From Limnohabitans sp. DM1 (GTDB taxonomy: Bacteria > Pseudomonadota > Gammaproteobacteria > Burkholderiales > Burkholderiaceae_C), in contig NZ_CXOO01000034.1 in the NCBI RefSeq assembly GCF_001269385.1, positions 1 to 64,000 on the forward strand: DNA of 64,000 bases, given 5' to 3'. Made by a program: the position numbers and the translations under genes. Below the pieces are notes generated by a model. It made no database searches, had not been told where the DNA came from, and saw nothing but the letters and a program-made list of their open reading frames with translations. Shown here one piece after another: positions 51,795 to 60,577 of this stretch (the stretch's first letter is position 1; every line of letters begins with the position of its first letter).

Positions 51795-53609
51795 TCAGTC
51801 CCCACGCACCACGCCCTCGCGCCGGGGATCGGCCCCGCCAAACCAGCCGCTGGGCGTGCGCTCAATGGCCTGCAGGCCGCTGGTCATCTCCATTTCGCGC
51901 ACCTCGTGGCCACGCGCCTTGAGGGCGTCTACGGTGCTGCGCTCAAAGCGCTGGGCTTCGAGCAAAGTGGGGCCGCCCAGCGAGCCGAAGTTGGGCAGAT
52001 CAATCGCTTGCTGCGCGTTCAGGCCCCAGTGCAGCGTGCCCGTGAGCAGCTTGGCGGTGTAGTGGATGATGGCCGCGCCCCCGGGGCTGCCGCCGCTCAT
52101 GAGCAGTTGGCCTGTGGCCTTGTCAAACACCAAGGTGGGCGACATGGACGAGCGCGGGCGTTTGCCAGGTTCGACCCGGTTGGCGATCGGGCGGCCCTGC
52201 GCGTCGGCAGGGGCCAGGCTGAAATCGGTCAACTCGTTGTTCAGCAAAAAGCCGCCGGGGCGAGTGGGGTCGGTGGTGACCATGCGGCGCGAGCCAAAGG
52301 CGGCTTCGATGGTGGTGGTCATGGCCACCGCGCGGCCTTGGGCATCGACCACGCTGATGTGGCTGGTGCCGTATTCGGTTTGTGTGGGCATGGGGGCGAA
52401 GCTGTTGCTTTGGTCACCGGGCTGGCCTGGGGGGGCCGCTTTCATGGCTTGGTTGCCGATCAGCTGGCTGCGATCGCGCAGGTAAGCGGGGGCCAGCAGG
52501 CTGCGCCAGTCACCAGCGGGTGCGCTCACAAAATCCGGGTCGGCCACGTACTGCGCACGGTCGGCAAAGGCCAGGCGCGAGGCTTCGGTGTAGCGGTGCA
52601 GCCAGTCGGGGGAGGGCTGGGCGCCTGCCAGCTCGGGGCCTTGCGCTGCGGTGTGGCCCAGCATGCCCAAAATCTGGCCGATGGCGATCTGGCCCGAAGA
52701 CGGTGGCGGAAAGCCACAGAGGCGGTAAGCCCGCGATGCGGCCGTGTGGTCAAAACACAGGGCCTCGCGCATGCGGGGCTGGTAGTTGGCCAGGTCTTGC
52801 AGACTCAGGGTGCCGGGGCGAGGGGCTTGTGCGGTGCGCGCCACCATGGCTGCCGCCACCGGCCCTTCGTGCAGGGCGCGGCTGCCTTGGGCTGCGATGA
52901 GGCGCAGCACATGGGCGTACTCGGGGTTGCGCAGCACATGGCCCACAGGCCAGGCCTGCCCATCGGCTTGGTAGAAAAAGCGCAGCGCCAGCAGGTCTTT
53001 TTTGAGCAGTGCGTCGGCGTTCAGCAAGGCGTTTAAACGGGGGCTGACCCGAAAGCCTTGCTCGGCCAGCGTGATGGCGGGTGCCAACAACTGTGCCCAA
53101 GGCAGGCGGCCGTGCTGGCGGTGGGCCACCTCCAGCATGCGCACCACACCCGGCACACCCACCGAATGGCCGCTTTGCACGGCATCCGCAAAAGGCAGGG
53201 GCTTGCCTTGGTCTAGAAACATGTCGCCTCGTGCGCCAGCGGGGGCCGTTTCACGCCCGTCGTGTGCGGTAACTTTTTGGCCATCAAAGTGCAGCAAAAA
53301 TGCACCGCCGCCAATGCCACTCGACTGCGGCTCCACCAGCCCCAAAACCATTTGCACGGCAATGGCCGCATCGAGCGCCGAGCCGCCTGCGCGCAGCACC
53401 TGGTGCCCCGCATCGGTGGCCAGCGGGTTGGCGGCGGCTACGGCCTGGCGCGTGTAGGCCCAGCCGGGTTTGGCCGTGTTGCCACTGGCCGCCTCGGGCT
53501 GGATGGCAAGATCTGGCACGTTGTAGCGCAGGGCCTGGGCGGGCGGCTGTGTGTTGCAGGCGCTCAATAACGCCAACATGATCAGGCTCAAAGGCCAGTG
53601 TGCTTTCAT
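51795..53609 (-). CDS. ggt: gamma-glutamyltransferase, lipoprotein form
   Basis: 604 residues, an Ntn-hydrolase that cleaves or transfers gamma-glutamyl groups from glutathione in the periplasm. The signal is MKAHWPLSLIMLALLSAC with lipobox Cys18. PQSSGIGGGAFLLHFDG lies at about 94-110. The autoprocessing and catalytic Thr415 is in TEYGTSHISV, followed by VAMTTTIEAAFGSRR, and SGGSPGG is near the end. ATG at 53609 follows GAGGAGAAAGATCAC; 11 upstream codons are rejected. The anchored version is less common than the soluble periplasmic one. Confidence 0.92.
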   Translation of the reverse strand: MKAHWPLSLIMLALLSACNTQPPAQALRYNVPDLAIQPEAASGNTAKPGWAYTRQAVAAANPLATDAGHQVLRAGGSALDAAIAVQMVLGLVEPQSSGIGGGAFLLHFDGQKVTAHDGRETAPAGARGDMFLDQGKPLPFADAVQSGHSVGVPGVVRMLEVAHRQHGRLPWAQLLAPAITLAEQGFRVSPRLNALLNADALLKKDLLALRFFYQADGQAWPVGHVLRNPEYAHVLRLIAAQGSRALHEGPVAAAMVARTAQAPRPGTLSLQDLANYQPRMREALCFDHTAASRAYRLCGFPPPSSGQIAIGQILGMLGHTAAQGPELAGAQPSPDWLHRYTEASRLAFADRAQYVADPDFVSAPAGDWRSLLAPAYLRDRSQLIGNQAMKAAPPGQPGDQSNSFAPMPTQTEYGTSHISVVDAQGRAVAMTTTIEAAFGSRRMVTTDPTRPGGFLLNNELTDFSLAPADAQGRPIANRVEPGKRPRSSMSPTLVFDKATGQLLMSGGSPGGAAIIHYTAKLLTGTLHWGLNAQQAIDLPNFGSLGGPTLLEAQRFERSTVDALKARGHEVREMEMTSGLQAIERTPSGWFGGADPRREGVVRGD

Positions 53610-54030
53610 GTGATCTTTCTCCTCAGGAGATGCTAGCGGCAATACAGGTCAGCACCCATTGAATACGTGACAGGGAGGGTGTGAAGGTTTTGGGGTTGGT
53701 TTTGTGTGCTCCAGACCTTGAGCGCCAACACAGTCCGGATGTGTTGGATAGCCAAACTTTCCCCGCACTCAAGAGAAATTCATGGCGTCAGCGGTCGCGT
53801 GCTGGCCAGGTTGTCGAGGCCGCACGATGAGGGTGCTGAGGCTTTCTTCGCGCTCGATGGCGTTGGTCACTCATTGGAGACCCAGCTGGTGCCTGCGCTG
53901 GATGGTCTGTTTTTATTTTTTTAAAGCAGCCAATAATACACATCAGTTAATTCGAAAATATTCAATAAACCTGTCAAATGGTTTGGCTGTTTTGGGGAAT
54001 TTCAGAGGCCGTGAAAGCCAGAAAATTTTC
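53610..54030. other. gene-free interval between ggt and higBA
   Basis: About 420 bases with no credible gene on either strand. The stretch becomes AT-rich from about 53900. Short frames exist but show no conserved pattern or start signal. The right end holds the higBA promoter. Confidence 0.6.
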
Positions 54031-54064
54031 TTGAAAACCTCGTTTTGTAAACCCATGATTTACA
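54031..54064 (+). promoter_or_regulatory. higBA promoter and operator
   Basis: TTGAAA (54031-54036), 17-base spacer and CATGAT (54054-54059) form a sigma70-like promoter. TGTAAA-CCCATGA-TTTACA (54046-54064) is a perfect 6-bp-arm palindrome over the -10 box, four bases before the toxin ATG. Binding there by HigA would block transcription and explain autoregulation. Confidence 0.65.
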
Positions 54065-54068
54065 GTTT

Positions 54069-54347
54069 ATGATCCTCACTTTCCGGCACAACGGTCTTGA
54101 GCTTTATTTCAGGACGGGTCGCATGTCAGGCATACAGGCCATTCATGCCAAGCGTTTGCGTGAATTGCTCACCGCGCTGAACGTGGCGCAAGGCCCGGTG
54201 GATTTGGGGCGTCCCTCATGGCGCTTGCATGGCCTGAGCGGCGACCGGGACGGATTTCATGCCGTGACTGTGCAGGCCAATTGGCGCTTGACCTTCAGGT
54301 TTGTGGGGCAGGACGTTGAATTGCTGGATTATTTGGACTACCACTGA
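54069..54347 (+). CDS. higB: HigB-like RelE/ParE-superfamily toxin
   Basis: 92 residues, typical of plasmid-maintenance killer proteins. The RelE-like core reads RLRELLTALNVAQGPVDLGR, RLHGLSGDRDGFHAVTVQAN, WRLTFRFVGQDVELLDYLDY. HigB enzymes cleave ribosome-bound messenger RNA. Candidate catalytic residues are His (about 68, in GFHAV) and the W-R-L-T-F-R segment. The toxin precedes its antitoxin by 10 bases, the HigBA order. The promoter and operator lie directly upstream. Confidence 0.87.
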   Translation: MILTFRHNGLELYFRTGRMSGIQAIHAKRLRELLTALNVAQGPVDLGRPSWRLHGLSGDRDGFHAVTVQANWRLTFRFVGQDVELLDYLDYH

Positions 54348-54357
54348 AAGGCGCGTC

Positions 54358-54663
54358 ATGAAGATGCACAACCCGGCCCACCCCGGTGAAATGCTGGCGG
54401 GGTGGTTGGAGGATTTGAAGACCAGTGTGACGGCTTTTGCGGGCCATTTGGGCATCAGCCGCGTGATGCTGTCGCGTGTTCTGAATGGCCATGCGGCCGT
54501 GTCGGCCGACATGGACTTGAGGCTTTCAGAGGCCTTGGGCACGAACCCGGGTTATTGGTTGGCTTTGCAGGCCCAAAGCGATTTGTGGAAAGCCACCGAG
54601 CGGGCCAAAGAGCGCTCACCCATTGGGCGAATGCCTTTGCCAGACGGTTTTTGGGGGGGATGA
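54358..54663 (+). CDS. higA: HigA family antitoxin (XRE)
   Basis: 101 residues with an XRE helix-turn-helix. MHNPAHPGEMLAGWLEDLK and VTAFAGHLGISRVMLSRVLN are close to the HigA consensus, and LSEALGTNPGYWLALQAQSD is the family tail. ATG at 54358 (with a second ATG two codons later) gives the family N-terminus. It is expected to bind the upstream palindrome and inhibit HigB. It ends at a strong terminator (54694-54726). Confidence 0.9.
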   Translation: MKMHNPAHPGEMLAGWLEDLKTSVTAFAGHLGISRVMLSRVLNGHAAVSADMDLRLSEALGTNPGYWLALQAQSDLWKATERAKERSPIGRMPLPDGFWGG

Positions 54664-54690
54664 TCTGTCGATCGATGGCTGTCCATTTCC

Positions 54691-54726
54691 AAACAACAAC
54701 AGGCCCCTCGGGGCCTGTTGTTGTTT
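54691..54726. terminator. bidirectional terminator of higA and the SDR gene
   Basis: CAACAACAGGCCCC (54694-54707), two-base loop, GGGGCCTGTTGTTG (54710-54723) and TTT. Perfect 14-bp stem flanked by AAA on the left, lying between convergent genes. Confidence 0.9.
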
Positions 54727-54747
54727 GAGCAAAGAGAAGCCTTCAGC

Positions 54748-55506
54748 TCACTTCGGAGCCAAGCGGATTGCCCCGTCCAGCCGGATCACTTCGCCGTTGA
54801 GCATGTCGTTTTCGATGATGTGCTTGGCCAGTTTGGCGTAGTCCTGCGGGGTGCCCAAGCGGCTGGGGAAGGGCACGCCTGCTGCCAGCGCGTCTTGCAC
54901 TTCTTGCGGCATGCCAAACAGCATGGGGGTGCCGAAGATGCCGGGGGCAATCGTCATATTGCGGATGCCGTTGCGCGCCAGGTCGCGGGCAATGGGCAGT
55001 GTCATGCCGACCACGCCGCCTTTGGAAGCGGCGTATGCGGCCTGGCCAATTTGCCCGTCGTAGGCGGCCACGCTGGCCGTGCTGATCAGCACACCGCGCT
55101 CGCCTGTGGCCTCGGGCTCGTTTTTGCACATGGCCTCAGACGCCAAGCGGATCATGTTGAAGGTGCCGACCAAGTTGACCATGATGGTCTTGGTGTAGAC
55201 GGCCAGGCTGTGCGCGCCGTTTTTGCCCACGGTTTTTTCGGCAGGGGCGATGCCTGCGCAGTTCACCAAGCCCATGAGTTTGCCCATGGACACGGCCTGG
55301 GCCACCACGGCTTGGCCATCGGTCTCGTTGCTCACGTCGCACTTGACGAAAGCGCCGCCCAGTTCTTTGGCGATGGCCTCCCCTTTTTCAGCCTGCATGT
55401 CGGCGATCACGACTTTGCCGCCGTTCGCTGCCAGCATGCGCGCTGTGCCTTCGCCCAGACCCGATGCGCCGCCGGTGACGATGAAAACTTTGCCTTGAAT
55501 GTCCAT
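54748..55506 (-). CDS. short-chain dehydrogenase (3-hydroxyacyl-CoA dehydrogenase type II-like)
   Basis: 252 residues; NAD-dependent oxidoreductase of the SDR family, similar in outline to HSD17B10/FabG-like enzymes of branched or fatty acid oxidation. NAD motif [10 protein letters not shown] (12-21), NAG-like VNCAGIA, active site [20 protein letters not shown] with Tyr and Lys in YAASK (about 161-165) and Ser in ISTAS. ATG at 55506 follows TTCAGGAGCAAAAC. A 23-bp palindrome lies 19-41 bases upstream and probably regulates it. Confidence 0.88.
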   Translation of the reverse strand: MDIQGKVFIVTGGASGLGEGTARMLAANGGKVVIADMQAEKGEAIAKELGGAFVKCDVSNETDGQAVVAQAVSMGKLMGLVNCAGIAPAEKTVGKNGAHSLAVYTKTIMVNLVGTFNMIRLASEAMCKNEPEATGERGVLISTASVAAYDGQIGQAAYAASKGGVVGMTLPIARDLARNGIRNMTIAPGIFGTPMLFGMPQEVQDALAAGVPFPSRLGTPQDYAKLAKHIIENDMLNGEVIRLDGAIRLAPK

Positions 55507-55524
55507 GTTTTGCTCCTGAATGTG

Positions 55525-55547
55525 ATTGACGTTACGTCAACGTCAAT
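55525..55547. promoter_or_regulatory. 23-bp palindromic operator upstream of the SDR gene
   Basis: ATTGACGTT-ACGTC-AACGTCAAT: perfect 9-bp arms with a 5-base spacer. The nested TTGACGT-T-ACGTCAA is also a perfect palindrome. It resembles sites of MerR/TetR regulators of fatty-acid or branched-chain acid catabolism (LiuR/LiuQ or PsrA-like), but no regulator gene is adjacent. The naming is tentative. Confidence 0.65.
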
Positions 55548-55754
55548 TATGCCCTTTGGCCATGGGCGGCCAAAGCACAACACGACCTCAAAAGTGGGCG
55601 CAGTGGTGAGGTCAAGCCTCTGATGGCCCCCGTGCCTACCGCAAACACAGTACGCGGGTACCGGTTTGTTTGGATGTGCAGAGCGCCTTGGGTTTTCTAG
55701 CATGGTCAAGGTCACGGGTGCATCGCCCGGTTGGCACCAGGACAGGAGAACCGC

Positions 55755-56930
55755 ATGGCTTCAGAGCTCTCATGGGACACGAAGGAAACGGCTTTGGTGC
55801 GCACCGACGACAACTGGCGTCGGGCTTGCGCCTTGTTGGCCACGGCCGATATTCGGGTTGGGGGCGGCAGGCCTTGGGACATGCGGGTGCACCACCCGGC
55901 CACGTTCGACCGCATCCTGACACGGGGCAGTCTGGGTTTGGGTGAGAGCTACATGGACGGCTGGTGGGATTGCGACAAGGTGGACGAGTTGATCACCCGC
56001 ATCTTGCGGGCGCGGCTGGACGAGCAGGTCGGACGGGCCGGTTGGCTGTGGGCATCACTGAAGGCGCGGCTGACCAATTTGCAGTCGCCGCACCGGGCCT
56101 GGCAGGTGGGTGAGGTGCATTACGACTTGGGCAACGATTTGTACGAAGCCATGCTGGACCCGTCCATGGCCTACAGCTGTGGCTACTGGCCCGCTGCCCA
56201 AACCCTGGCTCAGGCGCAAGAGGCCAAGCTGGACCTGATTTGCCAAAAGCTGCAACTCCAACCTGGCATGACGCTGCTGGACATCGGTTGCGGCTGGGGC
56301 AGTTTGATGCTGTTTGCGGCCCGGCATTACCGGGTGCAGTGCGTGGGGCTCACGGTGTCCAAAGCGCAAGCCCAGCTGGGCGCAGACAAGGCGCGGGATT
56401 TGCCTGTGCGTTTTGAGCTGGCCGATTACCGGCAGTTCAACCCGCTGGGTGAGCAGCGCTTTGACCGCATCGCCTCGGTGGGCATGTTCGAGCATGTGGG
56501 CCACAAAAACTACCGCGCTTACTTCGACATGGCCCGGCGTTGCTTGCGGGACGATGGCCTTTTTTTGCTGCACACCATCGGCAAAAACAGGGCAGGGGCG
56601 GGGATCGACCCATGGATTGAAAAATACATTTTCCCCAACGGGGCGCTGCCATCGGCCTCGGAGATCGCGTTTTACAGCGAGGAACACTTCGTCATGGAAG
56701 ACTGGCACAACTTTGGCGAGGACTACGACAAAACCCTGATGGCCTGGCACGAGCGCTTTGAGGCGGCTTGGCCCGCGCTGAAAGACCGCTATAGCGAGCG
56801 CTTTTACCGCATGTGGCGCTATTACCTGCTGTGTTGCGCGGGCACTTTCAGGGCGCGTGACAACCAGCTGTGGCAGGTGGTGCTGTCGCCCAGCGGGCAA
56901 GCGGGGGGCTACCGCAGGCCGCTGCTGTGA
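55755..56930 (+). CDS. cfa: cyclopropane-fatty-acyl-phospholipid synthase
   Basis: 391 residues; methylates double bonds of membrane phospholipids with S-adenosylmethionine. The SAM loop LDIGCGWGSLMLFAA lies at about 178-192. VGMFEHVGHKNYRAYFDMA with its Glu/His and YSCGYWPAAQTLAQAQEAKL (substrate side) are CFA hallmarks. HDIDYRRxG-like DYRQFNPLGEQRFDRIASVG also fits. ATG at 55755 follows ACAGGAGAACCGC. The product hardens membranes in stationary phase. Confidence 0.92.
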   Translation: MASELSWDTKETALVRTDDNWRRACALLATADIRVGGGRPWDMRVHHPATFDRILTRGSLGLGESYMDGWWDCDKVDELITRILRARLDEQVGRAGWLWASLKARLTNLQSPHRAWQVGEVHYDLGNDLYEAMLDPSMAYSCGYWPAAQTLAQAQEAKLDLICQKLQLQPGMTLLDIGCGWGSLMLFAARHYRVQCVGLTVSKAQAQLGADKARDLPVRFELADYRQFNPLGEQRFDRIASVGMFEHVGHKNYRAYFDMARRCLRDDGLFLLHTIGKNRAGAGIDPWIEKYIFPNGALPSASEIAFYSEEHFVMEDWHNFGEDYDKTLMAWHERFEAAWPALKDRYSERFYRMWRYYLLCCAGTFRARDNQLWQVVLSPSGQAGGYRRPLL

Positions 56931-57026
56931 GGGGCTGGCGGCGCAGGGCCAGACGCAAATCAAATCAGTTGCACAAAGTCGTGCTCCAATGCGCGGGTTC
57001 CATTGATCGCTTTGCGCCCAGCCCCC

Positions 57027-57467
57027 ATGTCCAGCCCTTCGTCTGCTCCATCGTCCTTTTCCGTGCCCGAAGCCTGGCCCTTGTCGGTCCGGTGGTTTTT
57101 GGCCTTGGGGGCGATCAGCGCCTGCACCAGCGTGGTGTTCAGCGCCGCCTTTGCGCATTTGCCGGTGTTTGCCGGGGGCGTGCCCACGGCGGTGCAAACC
57201 GCTTTGAGCCAGCAGCAATTCCATTCGCTGGGTTTGTTGTTCACGGGGCTGGCGCTGCGGGTCTGCGGGGCGTCTCGCTGGCTGCAGGCGGCAGGCTGGC
57301 TCATGCTGGTCGGTTTGCTCTTGTTCAGTTTCAACCTTTATGCCCGGCATGTGTGGGCTTGGGACGCTCTGCGCGCCCTGGTGCCATGGGGTGGCGCAGC
57401 CTGGATATTCGCTTGGCTGGCTTTGGCCGTGGGTTTGGTCAAGGGGTTTGGCAGATCAAATCGTTAG
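57027..57467 (+). CDS. DUF423 family membrane protein
   Basis: 146 residues with three to four hydrophobic segments. FHSLGLLFTGLALRV and AAGWLMLVGLLLFSFNLYAR match the DUF423/YgdD pattern (YHALALLLTGL, GWLFLAGILLFSGSLY). AlaTrp at the C-terminus is also typical. ATG at 57027 (MSSPSSAPSS) is chosen; one eight codons earlier is possible. Function unknown. It sits between cfa and ahpC on the same strand. Confidence 0.65.
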   Translation: MSSPSSAPSSFSVPEAWPLSVRWFLALGAISACTSVVFSAAFAHLPVFAGGVPTAVQTALSQQQFHSLGLLFTGLALRVCGASRWLQAAGWLMLVGLLLFSFNLYARHVWAWDALRALVPWGGAAWIFAWLALAVGLVKGFGRSNR

Positions 57468-57500
57468 GGCTGAGTTGAAAGCTTTTTCCTATGAGGCTGA

Positions 57501-57566
57501 TAGAAACTACTCATGAGTAGAAACCCTAGGCTGCATTATGATTGCAACCAATGAGTTATCTCATTC
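57501..57566 (+). promoter_or_regulatory. candidate OxyR region upstream of ahpC
   Basis: CTACTCATGAGTAG (57507-57520) and AATGAG-TTAT-CTCATT (57550-57565) are two perfect palindromes 35-90 bases before ahpC. They are preceded and followed by GATAG/ATAG strings reminiscent of an OxyR site (ATAGxTxxxAxCTAT spacing). A peroxide-responsive regulator is expected for ahpC; the exact site is a guess. Confidence 0.5.
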
Positions 57567-57598
57567 GATAGTTTTTTTAAACCACCAAAGGAAACACC

Positions 57599-58165
57599 AT
57601 GTCATCTTTGATCAATACCCAAGTCCAGCCCTTCAAGACCCAAGCCTTCCACAACGGCAAGTTCGTCCAAGTGTCCAACGAAACCCTCAAGGGCGAGTGG
57701 TCCGTGCTGATTTTCATGCCTGCCGCTTTCACCTTCAACTGCCCCACCGAAATCGAAGACGCGGCCGACAACTACGCTGAGTTCCAGAAAGCCGGTGCCG
57801 AGGTCTACATCGTGACCACCGACACCCACTTCTCGCACAAGGTGTGGCACGAGACTTCGCCTGCCGTGGGCAAGGCCAAGTTCCCCTTGGTTGGCGACCC
57901 TACACACCAGCTGACACGCGCTTTTGGCGTGCACATTGAAGAAGAAGGCCTGGCATTGCGCGGCACCTTCATCATCAACCCCGAAGGCATGATCAAGACC
58001 GCCGAAGTGCACTCCAACGAGATCGCTCGCGACGTGTCCGAGACCCTGCGCAAGCTCAAAGCTGCTCAATACACCGCCGCCAACCCCGGCCAAGTGTGCC
58101 CCGCCAAGTGGAAAGAGGGCGCCAAGACTTTGGCTCCTTCCATCGACCTGGTCGGCAAGATCTAA
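57599..58165 (+). CDS. ahpC: alkyl hydroperoxide reductase, peroxiredoxin subunit
   Basis: 188 residues; reduces peroxides. Peroxidatic Cys48 in FTFNCPTE, resolving Cys167 in GQVCPAKW and the C-terminal helix end. Residues around AFTFNCPTEIEDAADNYAEF and LRGTFIINPEG are standard typical 2-Cys peroxiredoxin. ATG at 57599 follows AAAGGAAACACC. It is followed by a hairpin and then by ahpF, its electron donor. Confidence 0.96.
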   Translation: MSSLINTQVQPFKTQAFHNGKFVQVSNETLKGEWSVLIFMPAAFTFNCPTEIEDAADNYAEFQKAGAEVYIVTTDTHFSHKVWHETSPAVGKAKFPLVGDPTHQLTRAFGVHIEEEGLALRGTFIINPEGMIKTAEVHSNEIARDVSETLRKLKAAQYTAANPGQVCPAKWKEGAKTLAPSIDLVGKI

Positions 58166-58178
58166 TTCTTGACCTCTG

Positions 58179-58197
58179 CGCCCTGTATCGCAGGGCG
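58179..58197. terminator. hairpin between ahpC and ahpF
   Basis: CGCCCTG-TATCG-CAGGGCG, a perfect 7-bp stem starting 13 bases after the ahpC stop. No T-run follows, so it may attenuate rather than end transcription and explain unequal ahpC and ahpF levels. Confidence 0.45.
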
Positions 58198-58330
58198 TTG
58201 AGCACAGCACAACAGGGCCACAAGCCCGGTGTGTGCTGTCCTCAACGATTTCCCCCAACCCCACCCTCTGTCCGAGGCCCCGCCACAAGCGTGGGCCTGG
58301 GATGATTGCAGCCTGAAACCGGAGAACACC

Positions 58331-59935
58331 ATGCTCGACGACACCCTCAAAGCCCAATTGCAGCAATACTTGGCCCTGTTGCGCCATCCGATTCGCCTGA
58401 TCGCCACGCTCGACGACAGCGAGACTGGCCTGGAGATGAAGCAACTGCTGGAAACCATCGTGGGGCTGTCCGACAAAGTCACGCTGGACACTTCCGGCAG
58501 CGACGCTCGCAAGCCTTCTTTTGTGGTGGCGCGTGAAGGTCAAAGTACCGGTGTGCGCTTTGCTGGTTTGCCGCTGGGCCACGAATTCACCTCGCTGGTG
58601 TTGGCCTTGCTCTGGACCGGTGGACACCCCCCGAAGGTCGAGCAAGACGTGATCGACAGCATCAAGGTACTGGAAGGCGACTTCAATTTCGAGGTCTACA
58701 TGTCACTGAGCTGCCACAACTGCCCTGACGTGGTGCAGGCGCTGTCGATCATGGCCATCGTGAACCCCAAGGTCAAGACCGTTGTCATCGAAGGCGGTGC
58801 CTTCCAGGGCGAAGTCGAGGCGCGCCAGATCATGGCCGTGCCCATGGTGTTCTTGAACGGTCAGGTGTTCGGCTCGGGCCGCATGTCGGTCGAAGAAATC
58901 GTGGCCAAGCTCGATACGAATGCCGGTGAACGCGACGCGGCCAAGCTCAGCGCCAAAGACCCGTTTGACATGCTGGTGGTGGGCGGTGGCCCGGCTGGTG
59001 CGGCCGCTGCCGTGTACGCCGCTCGCAAAGGCATACGCGTGGGTGTGGCTGCCGAGCGTTTTGGCGGTCAGACCAACGACACCATGGCGATTGAAAACTA
59101 CATCTCGGTGCTGGAAACTGACGGCCCCAAGTTTGCAGCGGCTCTGGAAGCGCAGGTGCGCCACTACGAAGTGGACATCATGAACCTGCAACGTGCCGAC
59201 AAAATCATCCCCGCCAGCCAGCCCGGCGGCCTGATCGAGGTGCAGATGGCCAACGGCGCCAGCCTCAAAGCCCGTTCGGTCATCTTGTCCACCGGTGCCC
59301 GCTGGCGCAATGTCAACGTGCCCGGCGAGCAAGAGTACAAAAACAAGGGCGTGGCCTACTGCCCGCACTGCGACGGCCCCTTGTTCAAGGGCAAGCGCAC
59401 GGCGGTGATTGGCGGCGGCAACTCCGGCATCGAAGCGGCGATTGACCTTGCGGGCATCGTGGCCCATGTCACGGTGTTCGAATTTGCCGACCAGCTCAAG
59501 GCCGACGCGGTGCTGGTGAGCAAGCTCAAGAGCCTGCCCAACGTCACGGTGCACACTCACGCGCAGACCACCGAGATCACTGGCGCTGACGGCAAGGTCA
59601 ACGGCATCCGCTACAAAGACCGCACCACGGGCGATGACCACTGGGTGGAGCTCGAAGGCGTTTTCGTGCAAATCGGCCTGGTGCCCAACACCGAGTTCCT
59701 CAAAGGCACTCTGGAGCTGAGCAAATTTGGCGAGATCGTGGTGGACGCCAAAGGCCACACCAATGTGCCCGGCGTGTTTGCAGCGGGTGACTGCACCACC
59801 GTGCCTTACAAGCAGATCGTGATCGCCGCAGGCGAGGGCGCCAAAGCCGCCTTGAGCGCTTTTGACCACCTGATCCGCATGCCTGCTTTGCCGGTGAGTG
59901 ACGCCACAACACCCGCACACGCCGAAGCCGTTTAA
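58331..59935 (+). CDS. ahpF: alkyl hydroperoxide reductase, flavoprotein subunit
   Basis: 534 residues. N-terminal tandem thioredoxin-like domain with SCHNCPD (Cys128/Cys131), then FAD-binding [14 protein letters not shown] (about 218-231), the thioredoxin-reductase-like redox pair YCPHCDGP (Cys344/Cys347) and NADH-binding [12 protein letters not shown]. It passes electrons from NADH to AhpC. ATG at 58331 follows GGAGAACACC; 34 upstream codons are rejected. It is 165 bases after ahpC. Confidence 0.96.
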   Translation: MLDDTLKAQLQQYLALLRHPIRLIATLDDSETGLEMKQLLETIVGLSDKVTLDTSGSDARKPSFVVAREGQSTGVRFAGLPLGHEFTSLVLALLWTGGHPPKVEQDVIDSIKVLEGDFNFEVYMSLSCHNCPDVVQALSIMAIVNPKVKTVVIEGGAFQGEVEARQIMAVPMVFLNGQVFGSGRMSVEEIVAKLDTNAGERDAAKLSAKDPFDMLVVGGGPAGAAAAVYAARKGIRVGVAAERFGGQTNDTMAIENYISVLETDGPKFAAALEAQVRHYEVDIMNLQRADKIIPASQPGGLIEVQMANGASLKARSVILSTGARWRNVNVPGEQEYKNKGVAYCPHCDGPLFKGKRTAVIGGGNSGIEAAIDLAGIVAHVTVFEFADQLKADAVLVSKLKSLPNVTVHTHAQTTEITGADGKVNGIRYKDRTTGDDHWVELEGVFVQIGLVPNTEFLKGTLELSKFGEIVVDAKGHTNVPGVFAAGDCTTVPYKQIVIAAGEGAKAALSAFDHLIRMPALPVSDATTPAHAEAV

Positions 59936-59971
59936 GCTGGCGGTTTTTTTACCCCCACCAGGAGCCCTGTG

Positions 59972-60271
59972 ATGACGTGTTTTGTGATCGACCCCACCGC
60001 CAAAACCATCACCTCCTTCCCTTGGGATGGCGGGCTGGAGGCGATCCGTCAGCTGATCGGTTTTGAAACCATCGACAGCGACGAGATCGATGCGAATGGT
60101 GACCGTTTGTTTTTCGACGAAAAATGCTTCATCCGCCAGACGCCGGGCGTGGGCCGTTTCCAGCTCGACAGCCTGGCCCCGGTGGCGGGGGGCGGTGTGG
60201 TGGTGGGGGCTGGGGCAGCTTCCCCGCAAGTGACGCTGCAAGCCTTGCAGGGGCGGGTCAAGTTTTTGTGA
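59972..60271 (+). CDS. hypothetical protein after ahpF
   Basis: 99 residues starting MTCFVIDPTAKTITSFPWDG after GGAGCCCTGTG; an in-frame GTG one codon earlier is an alternative. FPWDGGLEAIRQLIGFETID and ANGDRLFFDEKCFIRQTPGV suggest a compact alpha/beta protein, and the end is Val/Gly-rich (VAGGGVVVGAGAAS). No signal peptide. I do not recognise it; placement behind ahpF might tie it to peroxide stress, but it could be independent. It is convergent with hemP. Confidence 0.6.
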   Translation: MTCFVIDPTAKTITSFPWDGGLEAIRQLIGFETIDSDEIDANGDRLFFDEKCFIRQTPGVGRFQLDSLAPVAGGGVVVGAGAASPQVTLQALQGRVKFL

Positions 60272-60343
60272 ACGGCCACGGCTGCCAGCGGGGATTTCCC
60301 GTTGGGTCTTGAGAACTTCACGCCCGGCATGCTTGCAGGGTTT

Positions 60344-60577
60344 TTATTTGGTCAGGATCAATTTGCCTTGCCGCGTGGTTTGCAGGCGATAGATTTCGCC
60401 CAAATGGCGAATAAGCACCAGGGCCTGCTCGCCCAAGAGGTCATGGCTGTCCAGGGTGCGCGGACGGGTTGACCGGCTTGCGCTGCGGGGGGAAGCCGCC
60501 AGCGACTCAGGCGTTTCTGGCGCAATGGTTGCGCTTGTGGTGTCTGTTGGCCCAGTCACAGGCGATTTGATGCTCAT
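60344..60577 (-). CDS. hemP: hemin uptake protein HemP
   Basis: 77 residues; the C-terminal third LVLIRHLGEIYRLQTTRQGKLILTK is the HemP hallmark (YRLRxTRxGKLILTK). It is thought to assist or regulate hemin uptake genes in Burkholderiales. It overlaps the exbD stop by four bases, being last of a coupled exbB-exbD-hemP group. The N-terminal 40 residues are Ser/Thr/Pro-rich and probably disordered. Confidence 0.85.
   Translation of the reverse strand: MSIKSPVTGPTDTTSATIAPETPESLAASPRSASRSTRPRTLDSHDLLGEQALVLIRHLGEIYRLQTTRQGKLILTK

Noticed and set aside
53706-54072. Short plus-strand frames between ggt and higB
   Set aside because: No Shine-Dalgarno, no conserved pattern; the second overlaps the higBA promoter.
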